From an uncultured Phascolarctobacterium sp. (GTDB taxonomy: Bacteria; Bacillota; Negativicutes; Acidaminococcales; Acidaminococcaceae), in contig URXA01000002.1 of the NCBI GenBank assembly GCA_900551745.1, positions 157,070 to 221,069 of the forward strand: a stretch of DNA of 64,000 bases, written 5' to 3'. The notes under the pieces were generated by a model. That model was not told where the DNA came from. It made no database searches and saw nothing but the letters and a program-made list of their open reading frames with translations. This document shows, piece after piece, positions 53,325-64,000 of the stretch (its first letter is position 1; each line of letters starts with the position of its first letter). A program made the position numbers and the translations under genes.

Positions 53325-54581
53325 CTATTTCATAAAGCCCTGGTAATGACGCATCAAGACCAAAGACTCTACTTGTTTCATTGTATCCAATGCAACACCG
53401 ACTACGATCAAAAGGGCCGTACCACCGAAATAGATACCCTCTATACCGGTGATCCAACCAACAACATTCGGCATCAGGGCAATCAATGCAAGAAAGATTG
53501 CGCCGGCCAGAGTGATTCTGGACATGATTTTATCCAAGTAATCAGTTGTCGGTTTGCCAGGACGCAGTCCGGGAATAAAACCGCCATATTTTTTGATATT
53601 ATCCGACATTTCAGCTATATTCACGCTTACAGCGGTATAGAAGTAAGTGAAGAATAAAATCATCAATACATACAAAGTAGTTTGAAGAGGAGTACCCCAT
53701 GCAAACCAGCCTGCAACAGTTTTTACCCAAGGAATGTCTACAAACTGGCCAATCGTAACCGGAAACATCAGCACGGAGGATGCAAAGATGATCGGAATTA
53801 CGCCTGCCTGGTTGACCTTTAAAGGAATGTAGCTGGTATGACCACCGTACATTTTACGGCCAACAACACGTTTTGCATATTGAACCGGGATTTTGCGAAT
53901 ACCTTGAGAGATCGCTACAACAAAGACAATCATCGCCAAAGCTATCACCGCGAACAAAATCACGTTCAGAATGTTAACCGTGCCGGCTTGCAGATATTGG
54001 AAAATAACATGCATTCCATCAGGAAGTCTGGAAACGATACCAGCGAAGATGATCAGCGAGATACCGTTGCCGATACCTTTAGAAGTGATCTGTTCACCGA
54101 TCCACATCAAAAATACCGTACCAGCAGTTAAACTGATCGCAATCAACAGAATCGACATGATCCCGGGGTTATTGATTGCCGATCTCAGACCATAAGCCAT
54201 ACCTAAAGCCTGGATAAAACCAAGCAGAACTGTACCGCCGCGAGTCAGCTGAGTAACTTTCTTCTGACCTTCCACACCTTCTTTGGACCATTGTTCCAGA
54301 GTAGGAACTACGACCTTTAATAATTGAAGGATAATGGATGCATTGATATATGGAGTAATACTCATAGCAAAAATTGAGAATTTGCTCAAGGCGCCGCCGG
54401 AGAACATATCAAGCAGGCCAAACAAATTACCGCTTTGGAAAAGCTGCTCGATCATGGAAACGTTAACGCCAGGAACAGGGATATGTGTTCCAGCCCGAAA
54501 AACGATGAACATGGCGAGAGTAAATACAACTTTTTGCCTGAGTTCCGTAATTCTGAAAATATTAGCGAGGGCTGCGAACAC
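53325..54581 (-). CDS. secY: Protein translocase subunit SecY
   Basis: 418 residues with ten membrane helices. Plug and gating region [27 protein letters not shown], and the cytoplasmic loop [23 protein letters not shown]. Central pore of Sec export. It starts directly after the rplO stop. Confidence 0.97.
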   Translation of the reverse strand: MFAALANIFRITELRQKVVFTLAMFIVFRAGTHIPVPGVNVSMIEQLFQSGNLFGLLDMFSGGALSKFSIFAMSITPYINASIILQLLKVVVPTLEQWSKEGVEGQKKVTQLTRGGTVLLGFIQALGMAYGLRSAINNPGIMSILLIAISLTAGTVFLMWIGEQITSKGIGNGISLIIFAGIVSRLPDGMHVIFQYLQAGTVNILNVILFAVIALAMIVFVVAISQGIRKIPVQYAKRVVGRKMYGGHTSYIPLKVNQAGVIPIIFASSVLMFPVTIGQFVDIPWVKTVAGWFAWGTPLQTTLYVLMILFFTYFYTAVSVNIAEMSDNIKKYGGFIPGLRPGKPTTDYLDKIMSRITLAGAIFLALIALMPNVVGWITGIEGIYFGGTALLIVVGVALDTMKQVESLVLMRHYQGFMK

Positions 54582-55022
54582 TTAGATCACCTCTACTTTT
54601 CCGCCGGCAGCAATAATTTTTTCTTCAGCAGATTTGCTGAAACCCATAGCTTGAACCGTAAGCTTTTTAGTAAGCTCGCCGTTGCCGAGGATACGAACAC
54701 CATCACGAATGTTTTTGATCATTCCGTGTTCGATCAGCATTACAGGTTCAACTACTGTGCCGTCTTCAAAGCAATTGAGATTACCAACATTGATTTCGAC
54801 ATAATTCATGCCAAATCTATTATAGAATCCACGTTTAGGCAAACGCAGATACAAAGGTTTTTGACCACCTTCAAAACCAGGACGTTTTACACCGCCGGAG
54901 CGGGATTTTTGTCCTTTTTGACCTTTGCCAGATGTTTTACCAAGTCCGGAACCGAGACCACGGCCAACGCGAACGGAGGCTCTTTTAGATCCAGGAGCGG
55001 GAGATAATTCATGCAAATTCAT
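54582..55022 (-). CDS. rplO: Ribosomal protein L15
   Basis: 146 residues from ATG 55022 (AAGGAGG eight or nine bases upstream), start [36 protein letters not shown] is diagnostic. An in-frame GTG three codons earlier overlaps the ribosome site and is rejected. Confidence 0.96.
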   Translation of the reverse strand: MNLHELSPAPGSKRASVRVGRGLGSGLGKTSGKGQKGQKSRSGGVKRPGFEGGQKPLYLRLPKRGFYNRFGMNYVEINVGNLNCFEDGTVVEPVMLIEHGMIKNIRDGVRILGNGELTKKLTVQAMGFSKSAEEKIIAAGGKVEVI

Positions 55023-55042
55023 CTGTAGCACACCTCCTTGTT

Positions 55043-55228
55043 TTAAGCTTCAACTTTTTCAACTTTCACAAGATGTTCAACTTTGTGAATCATACCGCGA
55101 ATAGTCGGGGTGTCGTTTTTAACAACAGTAGAATTGATTTTTCCTAAGCCCAGAGCCTTTACGGTTGCGCGTTGATCCTGCGGGTAACCGATCAAGCTAC
55201 GGGTCAGCGTGATTTTAACTTGTTCCAT
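55043..55228 (-). CDS. rpmD: Ribosomal protein L30
   Basis: 61 residues, start at the second of two ATGs (seven bases after AAGGAGG). [17 protein letters not shown] and [15 protein letters not shown] identify it. Confidence 0.95.
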   Translation of the reverse strand: MEQVKITLTRSLIGYPQDQRATVKALGLGKINSTVVKNDTPTIRGMIHKVEHLVKVEKVEA

Positions 55229-55240
55229 CATGCTACCTCC

Positions 55241-55741
55241 TTAGCCAAGTAATTCTTGTACGGTTTTTCCGCGCAGAGCTGCAACAGCTTCAGCACTTTT
55301 CAGGGATTTCAAACCTTCCAAAGTTGCACGAACAACATTGTTAGGGTTATTAGAACCTTGACATTTGGTCAAGATATCACGTACGCCTGCCAATTCAAGT
55401 ACGGCACGAACAGGGCCGCCGGCAATAACGCCGGTACCTTCTGCAGCCGGTTTCAAGAACACGCGGCCTGCGCCGAACACACCAATGATTTCATGAGGAA
55501 TGGAAGTGCCAACCATAGGAACAGTAATCAAGTTCTTTTTAGCATCTTCAACACCTTTACGGATAGCTTCCGGAACTTCGGCAGCTTTACCAAGGCCCAT
55601 ACCAACATGACCGTTTTCGTCACCAACTACAACGAGTGCGGAGAAGGAGAAACGACGTCCGCCTTTAACAACCTTTGCAACGCGGTTGATGAATACGACT
55701 TTCTCTTTTAAGTCGCTTTCTTGTTTTTCGAAATTCGCCAC
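55241..55741 (-). CDS. rpsE: Ribosomal protein S5
   Basis: 166 residues. [22 protein letters not shown] and the [20 protein letters not shown] stretch are diagnostic. 17 bases after rplR. Confidence 0.97.
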   Translation of the reverse strand: MANFEKQESDLKEKVVFINRVAKVVKGGRRFSFSALVVVGDENGHVGMGLGKAAEVPEAIRKGVEDAKKNLITVPMVGTSIPHEIIGVFGAGRVFLKPAAEGTGVIAGGPVRAVLELAGVRDILTKCQGSNNPNNVVRATLEGLKSLKSAEAVAALRGKTVQELLG

Positions 55742-55758
55742 TTTTATTCCTCCTTCTA

Positions 55759-56121
55759 TTAGAATTGCAGTCCAGCTTCACGAGCCGCGTCTGCCAGTGC
55801 AGCAACACGACCGGTGTACAGGTAACCGCCACGATCAAATACAACTTCTTTAATGCCTTTAGCCAAAGCTTTTTCAGCAATAGCTTTGCCAACTACCTTA
55901 GCAGCTTCAGTATTACCGCCGTAGTTAGCTTTCAAGTCTTTCTCAACAGTACTGGCAGCAACAATCGTTTCGCCGGTTACATCGTTAATCACTTGTGCAT
56001 AAATATTGGACAAGGAACGATATACATTCAAACGAGGTTTTTCTGCCGTACCGATAATATATTGACGAGAACGGAGATGACGTTTTTGACGTTTCTCATT
56101 TTTATCAACTCTGTTAAGCAA
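55759..56121 (-). CDS. rplR: Ribosomal protein L18
   Basis: 120 residues from a TTG start at 56121 ([15 protein letters not shown]), eight bases after AGGGAG; an upstream in-frame GTG overlaps that site. [13 protein letters not shown] and [24 protein letters not shown] are diagnostic. Binds 5S rRNA. Confidence 0.94.
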   Translation of the reverse strand: MLNRVDKNEKRQKRHLRSRQYIIGTAEKPRLNVYRSLSNIYAQVINDVTGETIVAASTVEKDLKANYGGNTEAAKVVGKAIAEKALAKGIKEVVFDRGGYLYTGRVAALADAAREAGLQF

Positions 56122-56146
56122 GAGTTTCACTCCCTTCTTTTAGAAA

Positions 56147-56695
56147 TTACTTCTTGCCTTTAGCGCCAGCTTTACCCATCTTACGACGAACGTATTCGCC
56201 TTCATAACGAATACCTTTGCCTTTATAGGGTTCAGGCGGACGCAGAGTGCGGATTTCAGCTGCAACTGCGCCGACTTTTTCTTTGTCTGCGCCGCTGACA
56301 ACGATTTTGTTAGGAGCCGGAACTTCAAAAGTAATACCTGCAGGCGGCTCTTTTACTACCGGATGAGAGAATCCGAGAGTAAAGTTGATGTTATTGCCTT
56401 GTTTAGCGGCACGATAGCCGACACCGGCAATTTCCAAAGATTTGCTGAAACCGGTGGTTACACCGACAACCATGTTGTTGATCAGGGTACGGGAAAGACC
56501 GTGCATGGAACGATGAGTTTTTTCATCACTCGGACGTTCAACAGTCAGTACGCCGTTTTCCAGAGTCAATTTCATATCTTTATTGATTTGGCGAGATAAT
56601 TCGCCTTTGGGACCTTTAACGGTAACCAAATTATTTTCAATAGTAACTGTAACGTTAGCGGGTACAGTAATTGGTTGTTTACCAATTCTAGACAC
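56147..56695 (-). CDS. rplF: Ribosomal protein L6
   Basis: 182 residues. [16 protein letters not shown] at the start and the [19 protein letters not shown] signature near the end. 27 bases after rpsH. Confidence 0.97.
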   Translation of the reverse strand: MSRIGKQPITVPANVTVTIENNLVTVKGPKGELSRQINKDMKLTLENGVLTVERPSDEKTHRSMHGLSRTLINNMVVGVTTGFSKSLEIAGVGYRAAKQGNNINFTLGFSHPVVKEPPAGITFEVPAPNKIVVSGADKEKVGAVAAEIRTLRPPEPYKGKGIRYEGEYVRRKMGKAGAKGKK

Positions 56696-56722
56696 TTATG
56701 AGCACCTCCTATCTTTCAAGTA

Positions 56723-57121
56723 TTACCAGACGTATGCCAGCACTTCTCCACCGAGACCAGCCTTACGGGCAGCTTTATCGGTCATCAGGCCTTGAGAAGT
56801 GGAAATCACTGCGATACCGAGACCACCGAGGACTCTGGGCAGCTGATCTTTTTGAGAGTATACTCTCAAGCCGGGCTTAGAAATACGTTTGATACCGGAA
56901 ATAACTTTTTCCTTATTGGCACCGTATTTCAGGCTGACGCGGATAACATTTTGTTTGCTATCGGCAATTACTTCAAAATCTTTAATGAAACCTTCAGCTT
57001 TCAAAATCTCAGCAATAGCTACTTTGATTTTGGAGCCGGGGATTTCAACTTTATCGTGATGAACCGAGTTTGCGTTACGAATACGGGTAAGCATATCGGC
57101 AATCGGGTCAGTCATTACCAT
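56723..57121 (-). CDS. rpsH: Ribosomal protein S8
   Basis: 132 residues. [15 protein letters not shown] at the start; [20 protein letters not shown] near the C-terminus. The first of two ATGs is better spaced from AAGGAGG. Confidence 0.96.
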   Translation of the reverse strand: MVMTDPIADMLTRIRNANSVHHDKVEIPGSKIKVAIAEILKAEGFIKDFEVIADSKQNVIRVSLKYGANKEKVISGIKRISKPGLRVYSQKDQLPRVLGGLGIAVISTSQGLMTDKAARKAGLGGEVLAYVW

Positions 57122-57152
57122 ACTTAAATACCCTCCTTCCTAATTTGCTGTT

Positions 57153-57338
57153 TTACCAGCTAGCTTTGGTTACTCCCGGAATAGCGCCTTGGTAGCTGTA
57201 TTCACGGAAGCAGATACGGCAGAGACCGAATTTACGCATGTAGCCATGTGGTCTGCCGCAAACCTTGCAGCGATTATAACGGCGAACTTCAAATTTCGGC
57301 TCATTTTTCCATTTTTCAATCAGGGCTTTTTTAGCCAA
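57153..57338 (-). CDS. rpsN: Ribosomal protein S14, zinc-binding type
   Basis: 61 residues, the short zinc form: [20 protein letters not shown] contains the two CxxC pairs. 16 bases after rplE. Confidence 0.96.
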   Translation of the reverse strand: MAKKALIEKWKNEPKFEVRRYNRCKVCGRPHGYMRKFGLCRICFREYSYQGAIPGVTKASW

Positions 57339-57354
57339 GGTATTCCCTCCTCAC

Positions 57355-57900
57355 TTATGCGCTGAACGGCATTCCGAGGAGTCTGAGTAATTCTCTGGCT
57401 TCCTCGTCAGTCTTAGCGGTAGTAACAATGATGATATCCATTCCACGGACTTTATCGATCTTATCATATTCAATTTCCGGGAAAATCAATTGTTCTTTCA
57501 TGCCCAATGCGTAGTTGCCACGACCGTCAAAAGCAGTGGGGTTTACGCCGCGAAAATCGCGTACACGCGGAAGAGCAATGTTCATCAACTTATCAAGGAA
57601 GTAATACATGCGGTCACCGCGCAGGGTAACTTTGGTACCGATCGGCATCCCTTGACGCAATTTAAAAGCTGCAATGGATTTTTTAGCTTTAGTGATGACC
57701 GGTCTTTGACCAGCGATCAAAGTCAGATCTGTAACAGCAGAATCTAATGCTTTGCTGTTAGCTACAGCTTCACCGATACCCATATTAATGACAACTTTTT
57801 CGATTTTAGGGATTTCCATAACATTTTTATAGTTGAATTTATCCATCATGCCTTTAACAGCTTCGGACAAATACTTTTCTTGCAATCTTGTTTTTGCCAT
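57355..57900 (-). CDS. rplE: Ribosomal protein L5
   Basis: 181 residues. [20 protein letters not shown] and [20 protein letters not shown] are diagnostic. Contacts 5S rRNA. 26 bases after rplX. Confidence 0.97.
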   Translation of the reverse strand: MAKTRLQEKYLSEAVKGMMDKFNYKNVMEIPKIEKVVINMGIGEAVANSKALDSAVTDLTLIAGQRPVITKAKKSIAAFKLRQGMPIGTKVTLRGDRMYYFLDKLMNIALPRVRDFRGVNPTAFDGRGNYALGMKEQLIFPEIEYDKIDKVRGMDIIIVTTAKTDEEARELLRLLGMPFSA

Positions 57901-57926
57901 TCAAAATTTCCTCCTTTCCCGGAATC

Positions 57927-58256
57927 TTATTTATCAATTACTTCGCCGCATTTTTTGCAGGTTCTTACGAAGCTGCCGGAAACTGCGGTTTTTTTAATAC
58001 GAGTAGCTTTTTTACAAGCCGGACATACTAACATTACTTTGGAAGAAGCAATAGCAGCTTCTTTAGTAATGATGCCGCCTTGGGGATTAGCCTGAGACGG
58101 TTTTGTATGGCGTTTTACTTTATTTACGCCTTCAACGACTACTTTCGCTTTTTTAGGCAGAGCTTCAATAATCTTTCCTTCTTTGCCTTTATCTTTGCCG
58201 GACAAAACCAAAACGGTATCGCCTTTTTTTACATGCATTTTGATTGCTGCAGTCAT
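57927..58256 (-). CDS. rplX: Ribosomal protein L24
   Basis: 109 residues. KOW motif in [18 protein letters not shown]; the C-terminus carries two CxxC pairs (CPAC, CKKC), a zinc-ribbon-like feature seen in some Firmicute L24. Confidence 0.96.
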   Translation of the reverse strand: MTAAIKMHVKKGDTVLVLSGKDKGKEGKIIEALPKKAKVVVEGVNKVKRHTKPSQANPQGGIITKEAAIASSKVMLVCPACKKATRIKKTAVSGSFVRTCKKCGEVIDK

Positions 58257-58292
58257 TTCAGGAACACCTCCTTATGTGCATTATCAGATTTC

Positions 58293-58661
58293 TTACAGCA
58301 CTTCCGGTGCCAGAGAAATGATTTTCATGAAATCTTTATCGCGAAGTTCACGAGCAACAGGCCCGAAAATACGGGTGCCGCGCGGGCTCTTATCATCTTT
58401 AATTACAACTGCTGCGTTTTCGTCGAAGCGGATATAAGAACCGTCTGGACGACGAACGCCCTTTGCAGAACGAACAACAACTGCTTTTACTACGTCACCT
58501 TTTTTTACAACGCCACCGGGTGATGCATCTTTAACAGCACATACGATAACGTCACCAATGTTAGCATATTTACGGTAAGAACCGCCCAATACGCGAATGC
58601 ACATAACTTTCTTAGCGCCAGTATTGTCACCAACATTAAGAATGGTTTGTTGTTGTATCAT
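58293..58661 (-). CDS. rplN: Ribosomal protein L14
   Basis: 122 residues. [23 protein letters not shown] and the C-terminal [12 protein letters not shown] identify L14. 40 bases after rpsQ. Confidence 0.97.
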   Translation of the reverse strand: MIQQQTILNVGDNTGAKKVMCIRVLGGSYRKYANIGDVIVCAVKDASPGGVVKKGDVVKAVVVRSAKGVRRPDGSYIRFDENAAVVIKDDKSPRGTRIFGPVARELRDKDFMKIISLAPEVL

Positions 58662-58701
58662 GGTTTTCCCTCCCTTGCCAATTTATCCGATCGGCAATAT
58701 C

Positions 58702-58962
58702 TTATTTTGCACGCTCTAAAATTTCAATAACACGCCAGCATTTATCTTTGGAAAGCGGACGAGTTTGCATAATTTGAACTACGTCGCCAATATGCGCTTC
58801 GTTATTTTCATCATGAGCTTTGAATTTGATAGTATGTTTTACACCTTTTTTGTAAAGCGGATGTTGAACAAAACGCTCAATAGCAACTACAACAGTTTTC
58901 TGCATTTTGTCGCTTACTACTTTACCGATACGGGTAACACGTGCGTTTCTTTCTTCGGTCAC
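58702..58962 (-). CDS. rpsQ: Ribosomal protein S17
   Basis: 86 residues from GTG 58962 ([14 protein letters not shown]), eight bases after AAGGAGG. An upstream ATG at 58983 would give 93 residues but has that ribosome site inside it. [21 protein letters not shown] is diagnostic. Confidence 0.93.
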   Translation of the reverse strand: MTEERNARVTRIGKVVSDKMQKTVVVAIERFVQHPLYKKGVKHTIKFKAHDENNEAHIGDVVQIMQTRPLSKDKCWRVIEILERAK

Positions 58963-58996
58963 GACTGTTTCCTCCTTCTTCATACTTCAAACACAC

Positions 58997-59191
58997 TCAG
59001 GCATTTAACTCGCGTTGACGCTGAATGGTCTTGATGCGGGCAATAGACTTTTTGACTTCACGAATTTTCATCGGGTTCTCACATTGTCCGGTTGCCATTT
59101 GAAAACGCAGGTTGAAGAGTTCTTCTTTCAAACCAGCCAATTTGCTGTCTAACTCGGAAGCAGACATTTCACGAATTTCTGTTGTTTTCAT
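58997..59191 (-). CDS. rpmC: Ribosomal protein L29
   Basis: 64 residues. [20 protein letters not shown] is diagnostic. Its ATG overlaps the rplP stop by one base (TAATG), so translation is coupled. Confidence 0.95.
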   Translation of the reverse strand: MKTTEIREMSASELDSKLAGLKEELFNLRFQMATGQCENPMKIREVKKSIARIKTIQRQRELNA

Positions 59192-59643
59192 TAAGCTTCA
59201 CCACCCTTTTCTTGTGCGGCAGCTTCGGCTTCTTGCTGTGCGCGTGTCACAAATTTACATTTAATAGGCAATTTGTGGCTAGCAAGACGCATAGCTTCTT
59301 TAGCGATCTCTTCGCTAACTCCGTTCATTTCGAACATAACGCGACCGGGTTTAACTACTGCTACCCAATATTCAGGTGAACCCTTACCACTACCCATACG
59401 AGTTTCAGCCGGTTTTGCAGTGATCGGTTTGTCCGGGAAAATTTGAATCCATACTTGACCGCCACGTTTAATATAACGTGTCATTGCGATACGAGCTGCT
59501 TCGATTTGACGATTGGTGATCCATGCTGGTTCCAATGCTACCAAGCCATACTCGCCATGAGCGATTTTGTTACCGCGCATTGCACGACCAGTCATACGGC
59601 CTCTATGTTGTTTACGATGTTTAACTCTCTTCGGTAATAACAT
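59191..59643 (-). CDS. rplP: Ribosomal protein L16
   Basis: 150 residues. [20 protein letters not shown] at the start, [21 protein letters not shown] in the middle. The C-terminus carries an unusual Glu/Ala tail ([15 protein letters not shown]). Confidence 0.97.
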   Translation of the reverse strand: MLLPKRVKHRKQHRGRMTGRAMRGNKIAHGEYGLVALEPAWITNRQIEAARIAMTRYIKRGGQVWIQIFPDKPITAKPAETRMGSGKGSPEYWVAVVKPGRVMFEMNGVSEEIAKEAMRLASHKLPIKCKFVTRAQQEAEAAAQEKGGEA

Positions 59644-59647
59644 TAGT

Positions 59648-60316
59648 TTATGCCTCCTTCACCGGAGCAGCTTGCGCTACTTCTTTGCTTTCAGGAAGGA
59701 CTTCACCTTTGTAAATCCATACCTTTACGCCGATACGGCCATAAGTGGTATGAGCTTCTGCTGTGCCATAATCAATATCAGCACGCAGAGTATGCAGAGG
59801 AATGCTGCCTTCACGATAGCTTTCGCTGCGAGCGATTTCAGCACCGCCCAGACGACCGCCAACCTGAACTTTAATACCTTTAGCGCCCATGCGCATGGTA
59901 CGACCAACACATTGTTTCATTGCACGGCGGAAAGCGATACGGCGTTCCAATTGAGATGCAATGTTCTCTGCAACCAAAGTTGCGTCCATATCCGGGGTTT
60001 TTACCTCAACGATGTTGATATCAATTACGCTGTCGGTCATTTTTTTCAAGTCGTTTTTCAGCAATTCAATGTTGCTGCCCTGACGACCGATTACCATACC
60101 AGGTTTAGCAGTATGGATAGAGATGCGGGCTCTGTTCGAAGCGCGTTCGATTTCTACTTTAGAGATACCGGACAAGAACAGTTTTTCTTTAATGAATTCA
60201 CGAATTTTAATATCTTCTAATAAGAATTTCTCATAGTCTTTGTCAGCATACCATTTGGAATCCCAATCTTTGATAATACCTACGCGGAGACCATGCGGAT
60301 TAACTTTTTGACCCAC
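59648..60316 (-). CDS. rpsC: Ribosomal protein S3
   Basis: 222 residues. [21 protein letters not shown], the KH-domain [15 protein letters not shown] and the C-terminal [14 protein letters not shown] are diagnostic. Four bases before rplP. Confidence 0.97.
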   Translation of the reverse strand: MGQKVNPHGLRVGIIKDWDSKWYADKDYEKFLLEDIKIREFIKEKLFLSGISKVEIERASNRARISIHTAKPGMVIGRQGSNIELLKNDLKKMTDSVIDINIVEVKTPDMDATLVAENIASQLERRIAFRRAMKQCVGRTMRMGAKGIKVQVGGRLGGAEIARSESYREGSIPLHTLRADIDYGTAEAHTTYGRIGVKVWIYKGEVLPESKEVAQAAPVKEA

Positions 60317-60343
60317 TATCTTTTCCCTCCTTTTTCCGGGATA

Positions 60344-60676
60344 TTATTTTTCTTTAACAGCAACGGTTACGTGGCTAGAACGTTTTAAGATTTTGAACGC
60401 TTGCCCACGGGAACGCGGATGGATTCTTTTCATGGTCGGACCTTGATCTATAAAGCAGGAAGATACGATCAGATTATCCACATTCATATCATAGTTATGT
60501 TCAGCGTTTGCAACTGCACTGCGCAGTACTTTTTCGATAACCTCAGAACCAACCTTAGGGGTATGTTTGAGGATCGCGAATGCTTCACCCACAGCTTTGC
60601 CGCGGATAAGATCAATCACGATACGCAGCTTGCGCGGCGCGATGCGAACATATCTTGCAATAGCTTTTGCTTCCAT
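60344..60676 (-). CDS. rplV: Ribosomal protein L22
   Basis: 110 residues. [23 protein letters not shown] and the beta-hairpin tip [17 protein letters not shown], which lines the exit tunnel. Confidence 0.97.
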   Translation of the reverse strand: MEAKAIARYVRIAPRKLRIVIDLIRGKAVGEAFAILKHTPKVGSEVIEKVLRSAVANAEHNYDMNVDNLIVSSCFIDQGPTMKRIHPRSRGQAFKILKRSSHVTVAVKEK

Positions 60677-60697
60677 GTTATTGTGCCCCCTTTCCCC

Positions 60698-60973
60698 TTA
60701 TTTTAAAGATGTACTCTTATCGGCATGGCCTTTATAAGTACGCGTAGGAGCAAATTCTCCTAGTTTGTGGCCTACCATATCTTCAGTGATAAATACAGGC
60801 ACATGCTTACGTCCATCATGAACGGCAATAGTGTGACCCAAGAAATCCGGAAGAATAGTGGAGCTGCGAGACCATGTTTTTACGACTTTTTTATCGTTAG
60901 AAGCATTCAATGCTTCAATCTTCTTTTGAAGACTTGCATGGACATACGGTCCTTTTTTGATTGATCTGGACAC
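60698..60973 (-). CDS. rpsS: Ribosomal protein S19
   Basis: 91 residues. [18 protein letters not shown] at the start; [16 protein letters not shown] near the end. 30 bases after rplB. Confidence 0.97.
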   Translation of the reverse strand: MSRSIKKGPYVHASLQKKIEALNASNDKKVVKTWSRSSTILPDFLGHTIAVHDGRKHVPVFITEDMVGHKLGEFAPTRTYKGHADKSTSLK

Positions 60974-61003
60974 TAGGTTAGCCTCCTTTCTCTATCCTTA
61001 TAA

Positions 61004-61834
61004 TTATTTCGTTCTACGTTTTACGATTAGTTTGCTAGAAGCTTTTTTCTCTTTGCGGGTACGGGTACCAAATGCACATTTACCCCAAGGAGTAACAGGA
61101 CGTTTACGGCCAACAGGAGAATGACCTTCACCACCACCATGCGGATGGTCGTTCGGGTTCATTACAACACCGCGGTTAGCCGGACGAATACCGAGCCAAC
61201 GAGAACGGCCTGCTTTACCGATGCAGATATTTTCAGCGTCGATATTTCCAACTTGTCCAATAGTCGCACGGCAGTTGATATGCACTTTGCGGATCTCACC
61301 GGAAGGGAGACGAAGCAGAGCATAATCGCCTTCTTTAGCCATCAACTGAGCAGAAGTACCGGCACCGCGGGCAATCTGACCGCCTTTGCCAATTTTAAGC
61401 TCAACATTGTGAACCATAGTACCAAGCGGCATATTTTTCAAAGGCAGGCAGTTGCCGATTTTGATATCAGCATCCGGACCGCTTTCGATAACATCGCCTA
61501 CTTTAAGGTCTAAAGGAGCAAGGATATAACGTTTTTCGCCATCAGCATAATTTACTAAAGCGATACGTGCATTACGGTTAGGATCGTATTCGACCGTAGC
61601 AACACGAGCCGGAACACCGTCTTTATTGCGTTTAAAATCGATGATACGATATTGTCTTTTATTACCGCCGCCTTGATGACGAACAGTCATTTTGCCGGTG
61701 TTATTACGGCCTGCATGTTTTTGCAGCTTTTCAACCAGCGGACGGTAAGGCTTATCAGTTGTAATCTCTTCGAAGGTAGACACTGTAATGAAGCGTCTCG
61801 AAGGAGAATACGGATTAAAGCTTTTAATAGCCAT
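61004..61834 (-). CDS. rplB: Ribosomal protein L2
   Basis: 276 residues. [20 protein letters not shown] and [16 protein letters not shown], the peptidyl-transferase-region signature. 26 bases after rplW. Confidence 0.98.
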   Translation of the reverse strand: MAIKSFNPYSPSRRFITVSTFEEITTDKPYRPLVEKLQKHAGRNNTGKMTVRHQGGGNKRQYRIIDFKRNKDGVPARVATVEYDPNRNARIALVNYADGEKRYILAPLDLKVGDVIESGPDADIKIGNCLPLKNMPLGTMVHNVELKIGKGGQIARGAGTSAQLMAKEGDYALLRLPSGEIRKVHINCRATIGQVGNIDAENICIGKAGRSRWLGIRPANRGVVMNPNDHPHGGGEGHSPVGRKRPVTPWGKCAFGTRTRKEKKASSKLIVKRRTK

Positions 61835-61860
61835 TTAATTTGCCTCCTTATTACGTCAAA

Positions 61861-62151
61861 TTACATTCCTTCGAAAATGGGAATCGTATTGCCTTCAGCA
61901 AGTTTCACGATCGCTTTCTTATAATCGGAACGTTTGCCAACGTATTTGCCCATGCGTTTGGTTTTGCCAAATACGCGGACAGTATTTACGTTTAACACTT
62001 TTACTTTGAAAATTTGTTCAACTGCCTGGCGGATTTCCACTTTGTTAGCAGTCAAAGGAACTTGGAAAGTGTATTTATTGTCTTGAAGCATTACGGAAGT
62101 TTTTTCAGTAATGATCGGACGGAGTAAAATATCGCGAGGGTTAGCAGCCAT
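61861..62151 (-). CDS. rplW: Ribosomal protein L23
   Basis: 96 residues. RDILLRPIITEKTSVMLQDN and KVEIRQAVEQIFKVKVLNVNT are diagnostic. One-base overlap with the rplD stop. Docking site for trigger factor and SRP. Confidence 0.96.
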   Translation of the reverse strand: MAANPRDILLRPIITEKTSVMLQDNKYTFQVPLTANKVEIRQAVEQIFKVKVLNVNTVRVFGKTKRMGKYVGKRSDYKKAIVKLAEGNTIPIFEGM

Positions 62152-62780
62152 TATGCGAGCACCTCCTCAATTTTAGCTACAGCGTCTTTTGCTAAGAACA
62201 CTTTATTGTTATGAAGCAGATCAAAGCAGTTCAAGCAACCGTTGGAAAGTGCAGTGACTTTCGAAATGTTGCGGGAAGACAGCTCAACATTTTCATTAGC
62301 ACCGTCAGTAATGAGCAAAGCCTTTTTATCAGCTGCATCAAAAGCAGACAGCATAGTTACAACATTTTTAGTTTTAGGAGCATCAAAGCTCAAGCCCTCA
62401 ACAACAATAAGTTCACCGGCAGCAACTTTTGCAGACAATGCGCAACGAATTGCCAAACGACGAGCTTTACGGGGCATTTTTTTCGCATAACTGCGAGGTT
62501 GGGGTCCAAAAGTGGTACCGCCACCTACCCAAATCGGAGAACGGGTAGAACCGCTGCGAGCGCGGCCGGTGCCTTTTTGTCTCCACGGTTTACGACCGCC
62601 GCCGCGAACCATACCGCGGGTTTTGGTAGCAGAAGTGCCTTGACGTTCAGCAGCCTGTTGCATAACAATTGCTTGATGTACAACAGCTTCATTAAATTCA
62701 ACGCCAAACACGAGATCATTCAATTCTATTTCTTCACCGGTAGCTTGACCGGAGATGTTATATACTGATAACTTCGGCAT
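62151..62780 (-). CDS. rplD: Ribosomal protein L4
   Basis: 209 residues from ATG 62780 ([10 protein letters not shown]), nine bases after AGGAGG; the ATG three codons earlier abuts that site. [20 protein letters not shown] is diagnostic. In E. coli L4 autoregulates the S10 operon; no matching leader was recognised here. Confidence 0.97.
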   Translation of the reverse strand: MPKLSVYNISGQATGEEIELNDLVFGVEFNEAVVHQAIVMQQAAERQGTSATKTRGMVRGGGRKPWRQKGTGRARSGSTRSPIWVGGGTTFGPQPRSYAKKMPRKARRLAIRCALSAKVAAGELIVVEGLSFDAPKTKNVVTMLSAFDAADKKALLITDGANENVELSSRNISKVTALSNGCLNCFDLLHNNKVFLAKDAVAKIEEVLA

Positions 62781-62812
62781 TAGAAGCATCCTCCTTTCTT
62801 TCGCTTACGCTC

Positions 62813-63454
62813 TTATTTATTGGGTTTTACTGTTTCTTTGATTACAACAAAAGAACCAGCGGCACCAGGAATGGAGCCTTTGACCAAAATAAGATTACGT
62901 TCAACATCAACTTTAGCAACAGTCAAACGTTGAACAGTTACTTGTGCATTACCCATACGGCCAGGCAATTTTTTGCCTTTGATTACTCTACCGCCAGGAC
63001 CAGAATGCATAGGACCCATGGAACCAGGTTCACGATGGGATTTGGAACCGTGCTTCATAGGACCACGAGCGAAATTGTGGCGCTTAATAGTGCCTGCAAA
63101 GCCTTTACCGCGGGAAATACCGGTTGCATCAATCAGTTCTCCAGCAGCAAAAATGTCAGCAGTGATTTGTTGGCCGACTGTATATTCAGAAGGAGCAGAC
63201 AACCGCAATTCTTTGACAAATTTAACCGGAGTTACGCCGGCTTTGTCAAAATGGCCTTTCATTGGTCTGGTCATATGTTTTTCTTTAATCTCACCAAAGC
63301 CAAGTTGAACAGCATTATAACCGTCTGTTTCTTCGGTTTTATTTTGAACGACAACGCAAGGTCCTGCTTCTACAACAGTAACAGGGATCAATCTTCCGTC
63401 AGCTTCAAAAATTTGGGTCATACCAATTTTCTTGCCTAAGATTCCTTTAGCCAT
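62813..63454 (-). CDS. rplC: Ribosomal protein L3
   Basis: 213 residues. [20 protein letters not shown] and [20 protein letters not shown], ending [16 protein letters not shown]. 15 bases after rpsJ. Confidence 0.98.
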   Translation of the reverse strand: MAKGILGKKIGMTQIFEADGRLIPVTVVEAGPCVVVQNKTEETDGYNAVQLGFGEIKEKHMTRPMKGHFDKAGVTPVKFVKELRLSAPSEYTVGQQITADIFAAGELIDATGISRGKGFAGTIKRHNFARGPMKHGSKSHREPGSMGPMHSGPGGRVIKGKKLPGRMGNAQVTVQRLTVAKVDVERNLILVKGSIPGAAGSFVVIKETVKPNK

Positions 63455-63469
63455 TATTGCACCTCCTCC

Positions 63470-63781
63470 TTACAGTTTAATCTCGATATCTACGCCGGCA
63501 GGAAGGTCAAGACGCATTAAAGCATCCACAGTCTTCGCAGTCGGTTCCAGAATGTCTACAAGCCTTTTGTGGGTACGCATCTCGAATTGTTCACGAGAGT
63601 CCTTGTTTACATGAGGGGAACGCAGAATCGTATAGATATTTTTTTCAGTAGGAAGCGGAATAGGGCCGGAAACCTGAGCACCGGTACGTTTCGCAGTTTC
63701 TACAATTTTTGCAGCACTTTGATCAAGCGCTTTGTGATCATACGCTTTTAAACGTATTCTGATTTTCTGTGATTTTGACAT
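63470..63781 (-). CDS. rpsJ: Ribosomal protein S10
   Basis: 103 residues from ATG 63781 ([15 protein letters not shown]), ten bases after AGGAGG; the frame extends upstream but only S10 is recognisable. First gene of the S10 operon. Confidence 0.97.
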   Translation of the reverse strand: MSKSQKIRIRLKAYDHKALDQSAAKIVETAKRTGAQVSGPIPLPTEKNIYTILRSPHVNKDSREQFEMRTHKRLVDILEPTAKTVDALMRLDLPAGVDIEIKL

Positions 63782-63946
63782 TAAAATTTTTCCTCCTAAT
63801 CGCCCAGTTTCTAAGAACGGACATACTCCGTGAAAATCTCCCTGTCTAGCAGGCAAGCAACCTCTCACATCATCGCAGGGCCATGCAAATAAACATAAGT
63901 AAATGAGGGGCTCTTATTAGCCCCTCATTCGGGATCTAATCAAAGA
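63782..63946 (-). other. Leader region between tuf and rpsJ
   Basis: Contains the tuf terminator (63902-63929) and a small hairpin ACGGA-CATAC-TCCGT (63817-63831). No convincing promoter was found, so the S10 operon may depend on read-through or on a weak promoter. Confidence 0.5.
63902..63929 (-). terminator. Terminator of tuf
   Basis: Perfect 11-bp stem AATGAGGGGCT/AGCCCCTCATT with six-base loop; the T-tract that follows is weak, so read-through into rpsJ is possible. Confidence 0.75.
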
Positions 63947-64000
63947 TTATTCGTTAAGTGCAGCAACAACGCCAGCGCCAACAGTACGGCCGCCTTCGCG
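63947..64000 (-). CDS. tuf: Elongation factor Tu, C-terminal end (partial)
   Basis: 17 codons before the stop are visible: REGGRTVGAGVVAALNE. This is the conserved EF-Tu C-terminus. The rest lies beyond the right edge. tuf upstream of rpsJ is the usual str-S10 junction in Firmicutes. Confidence 0.9.
   Translation of the reverse strand, partial: REGGRTVGAGVVAALNE

Overview
The window looks like chromosome from a diderm Firmicute of the Negativicutes, possibly an Acidaminococcaceae/Phascolarctobacterium-like gut anaerobe. This is inferred from Firmicute-style traits (leucine T-boxes, zinc-ribbon S14 and adenylate kinase, the S10-spc-alpha order followed by ecfA1-ecfA2-ecfT-truA-rplM-rpsI) together with proteobacterial-type traits (E. 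coli-class SpeD next to SpeE). No rRNA, tRNA, CRISPR array or intact insertion sequence was seen.

Layout. 1-670 is the start of a secreted solute-binding protein. 862-7274 is a complete phosphate regulon on the minus strand (pstS-pstC-pstA-pstB-phoU-phoP-phoR) with Pho-box-like repeats upstream and a PstS whose halves are circularly permuted. Next come two paralogous small secreted proteins, speD-speE, yajQ, an anchored phosphoesterase, a glutamine synthetase behind a probable transcription attenuator, and comEA-comEC-holA. leuS follows under a T-box. 22326-25631 is on the plus strand: a phosphoesterase, two tandem EamA transporters and a small NifX/NifB-like protein with a His-rich tail.

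26230-29960 is a strikingly AT-rich island with two overlapping genes: a PHP-domain/ABC-type ATPase fusion (TrlF-like) and an S24 (LexA/UmuD-type) peptidase that has a potential autocleavage site but no recognisable DNA-binding domain. Repeats and a long palindrome lie upstream. It reads as a horizontally acquired, damage-responsive defence candidate and is the best lead in the window. A second accessory cassette at 31387-36112 encodes, in transcription order, a small holin-like membrane protein, a frameshifted HTH gene, two DUF2589-type proteins, a small unknown, a patatin-like lipase, an exported ComEC-like metallo-beta-lactamase-fold protein and a PGRP/amidase-like protein.

36401-38841 encodes copper homeostasis (copZ-copA) with a palindrome in the leader. 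A solitary ECF S component, a tail-anchored unknown and leuA (second leucine T-box) follow. From 42933 to the right edge the minus strand carries rpsI-rplM, truA-ecfT-ecfA2-ecfA1, an intruding MATE/VOC pair, then the alpha, spc and S10 ribosomal operons up to the 3' end of tuf. The usual map gene is missing between adk and infA.
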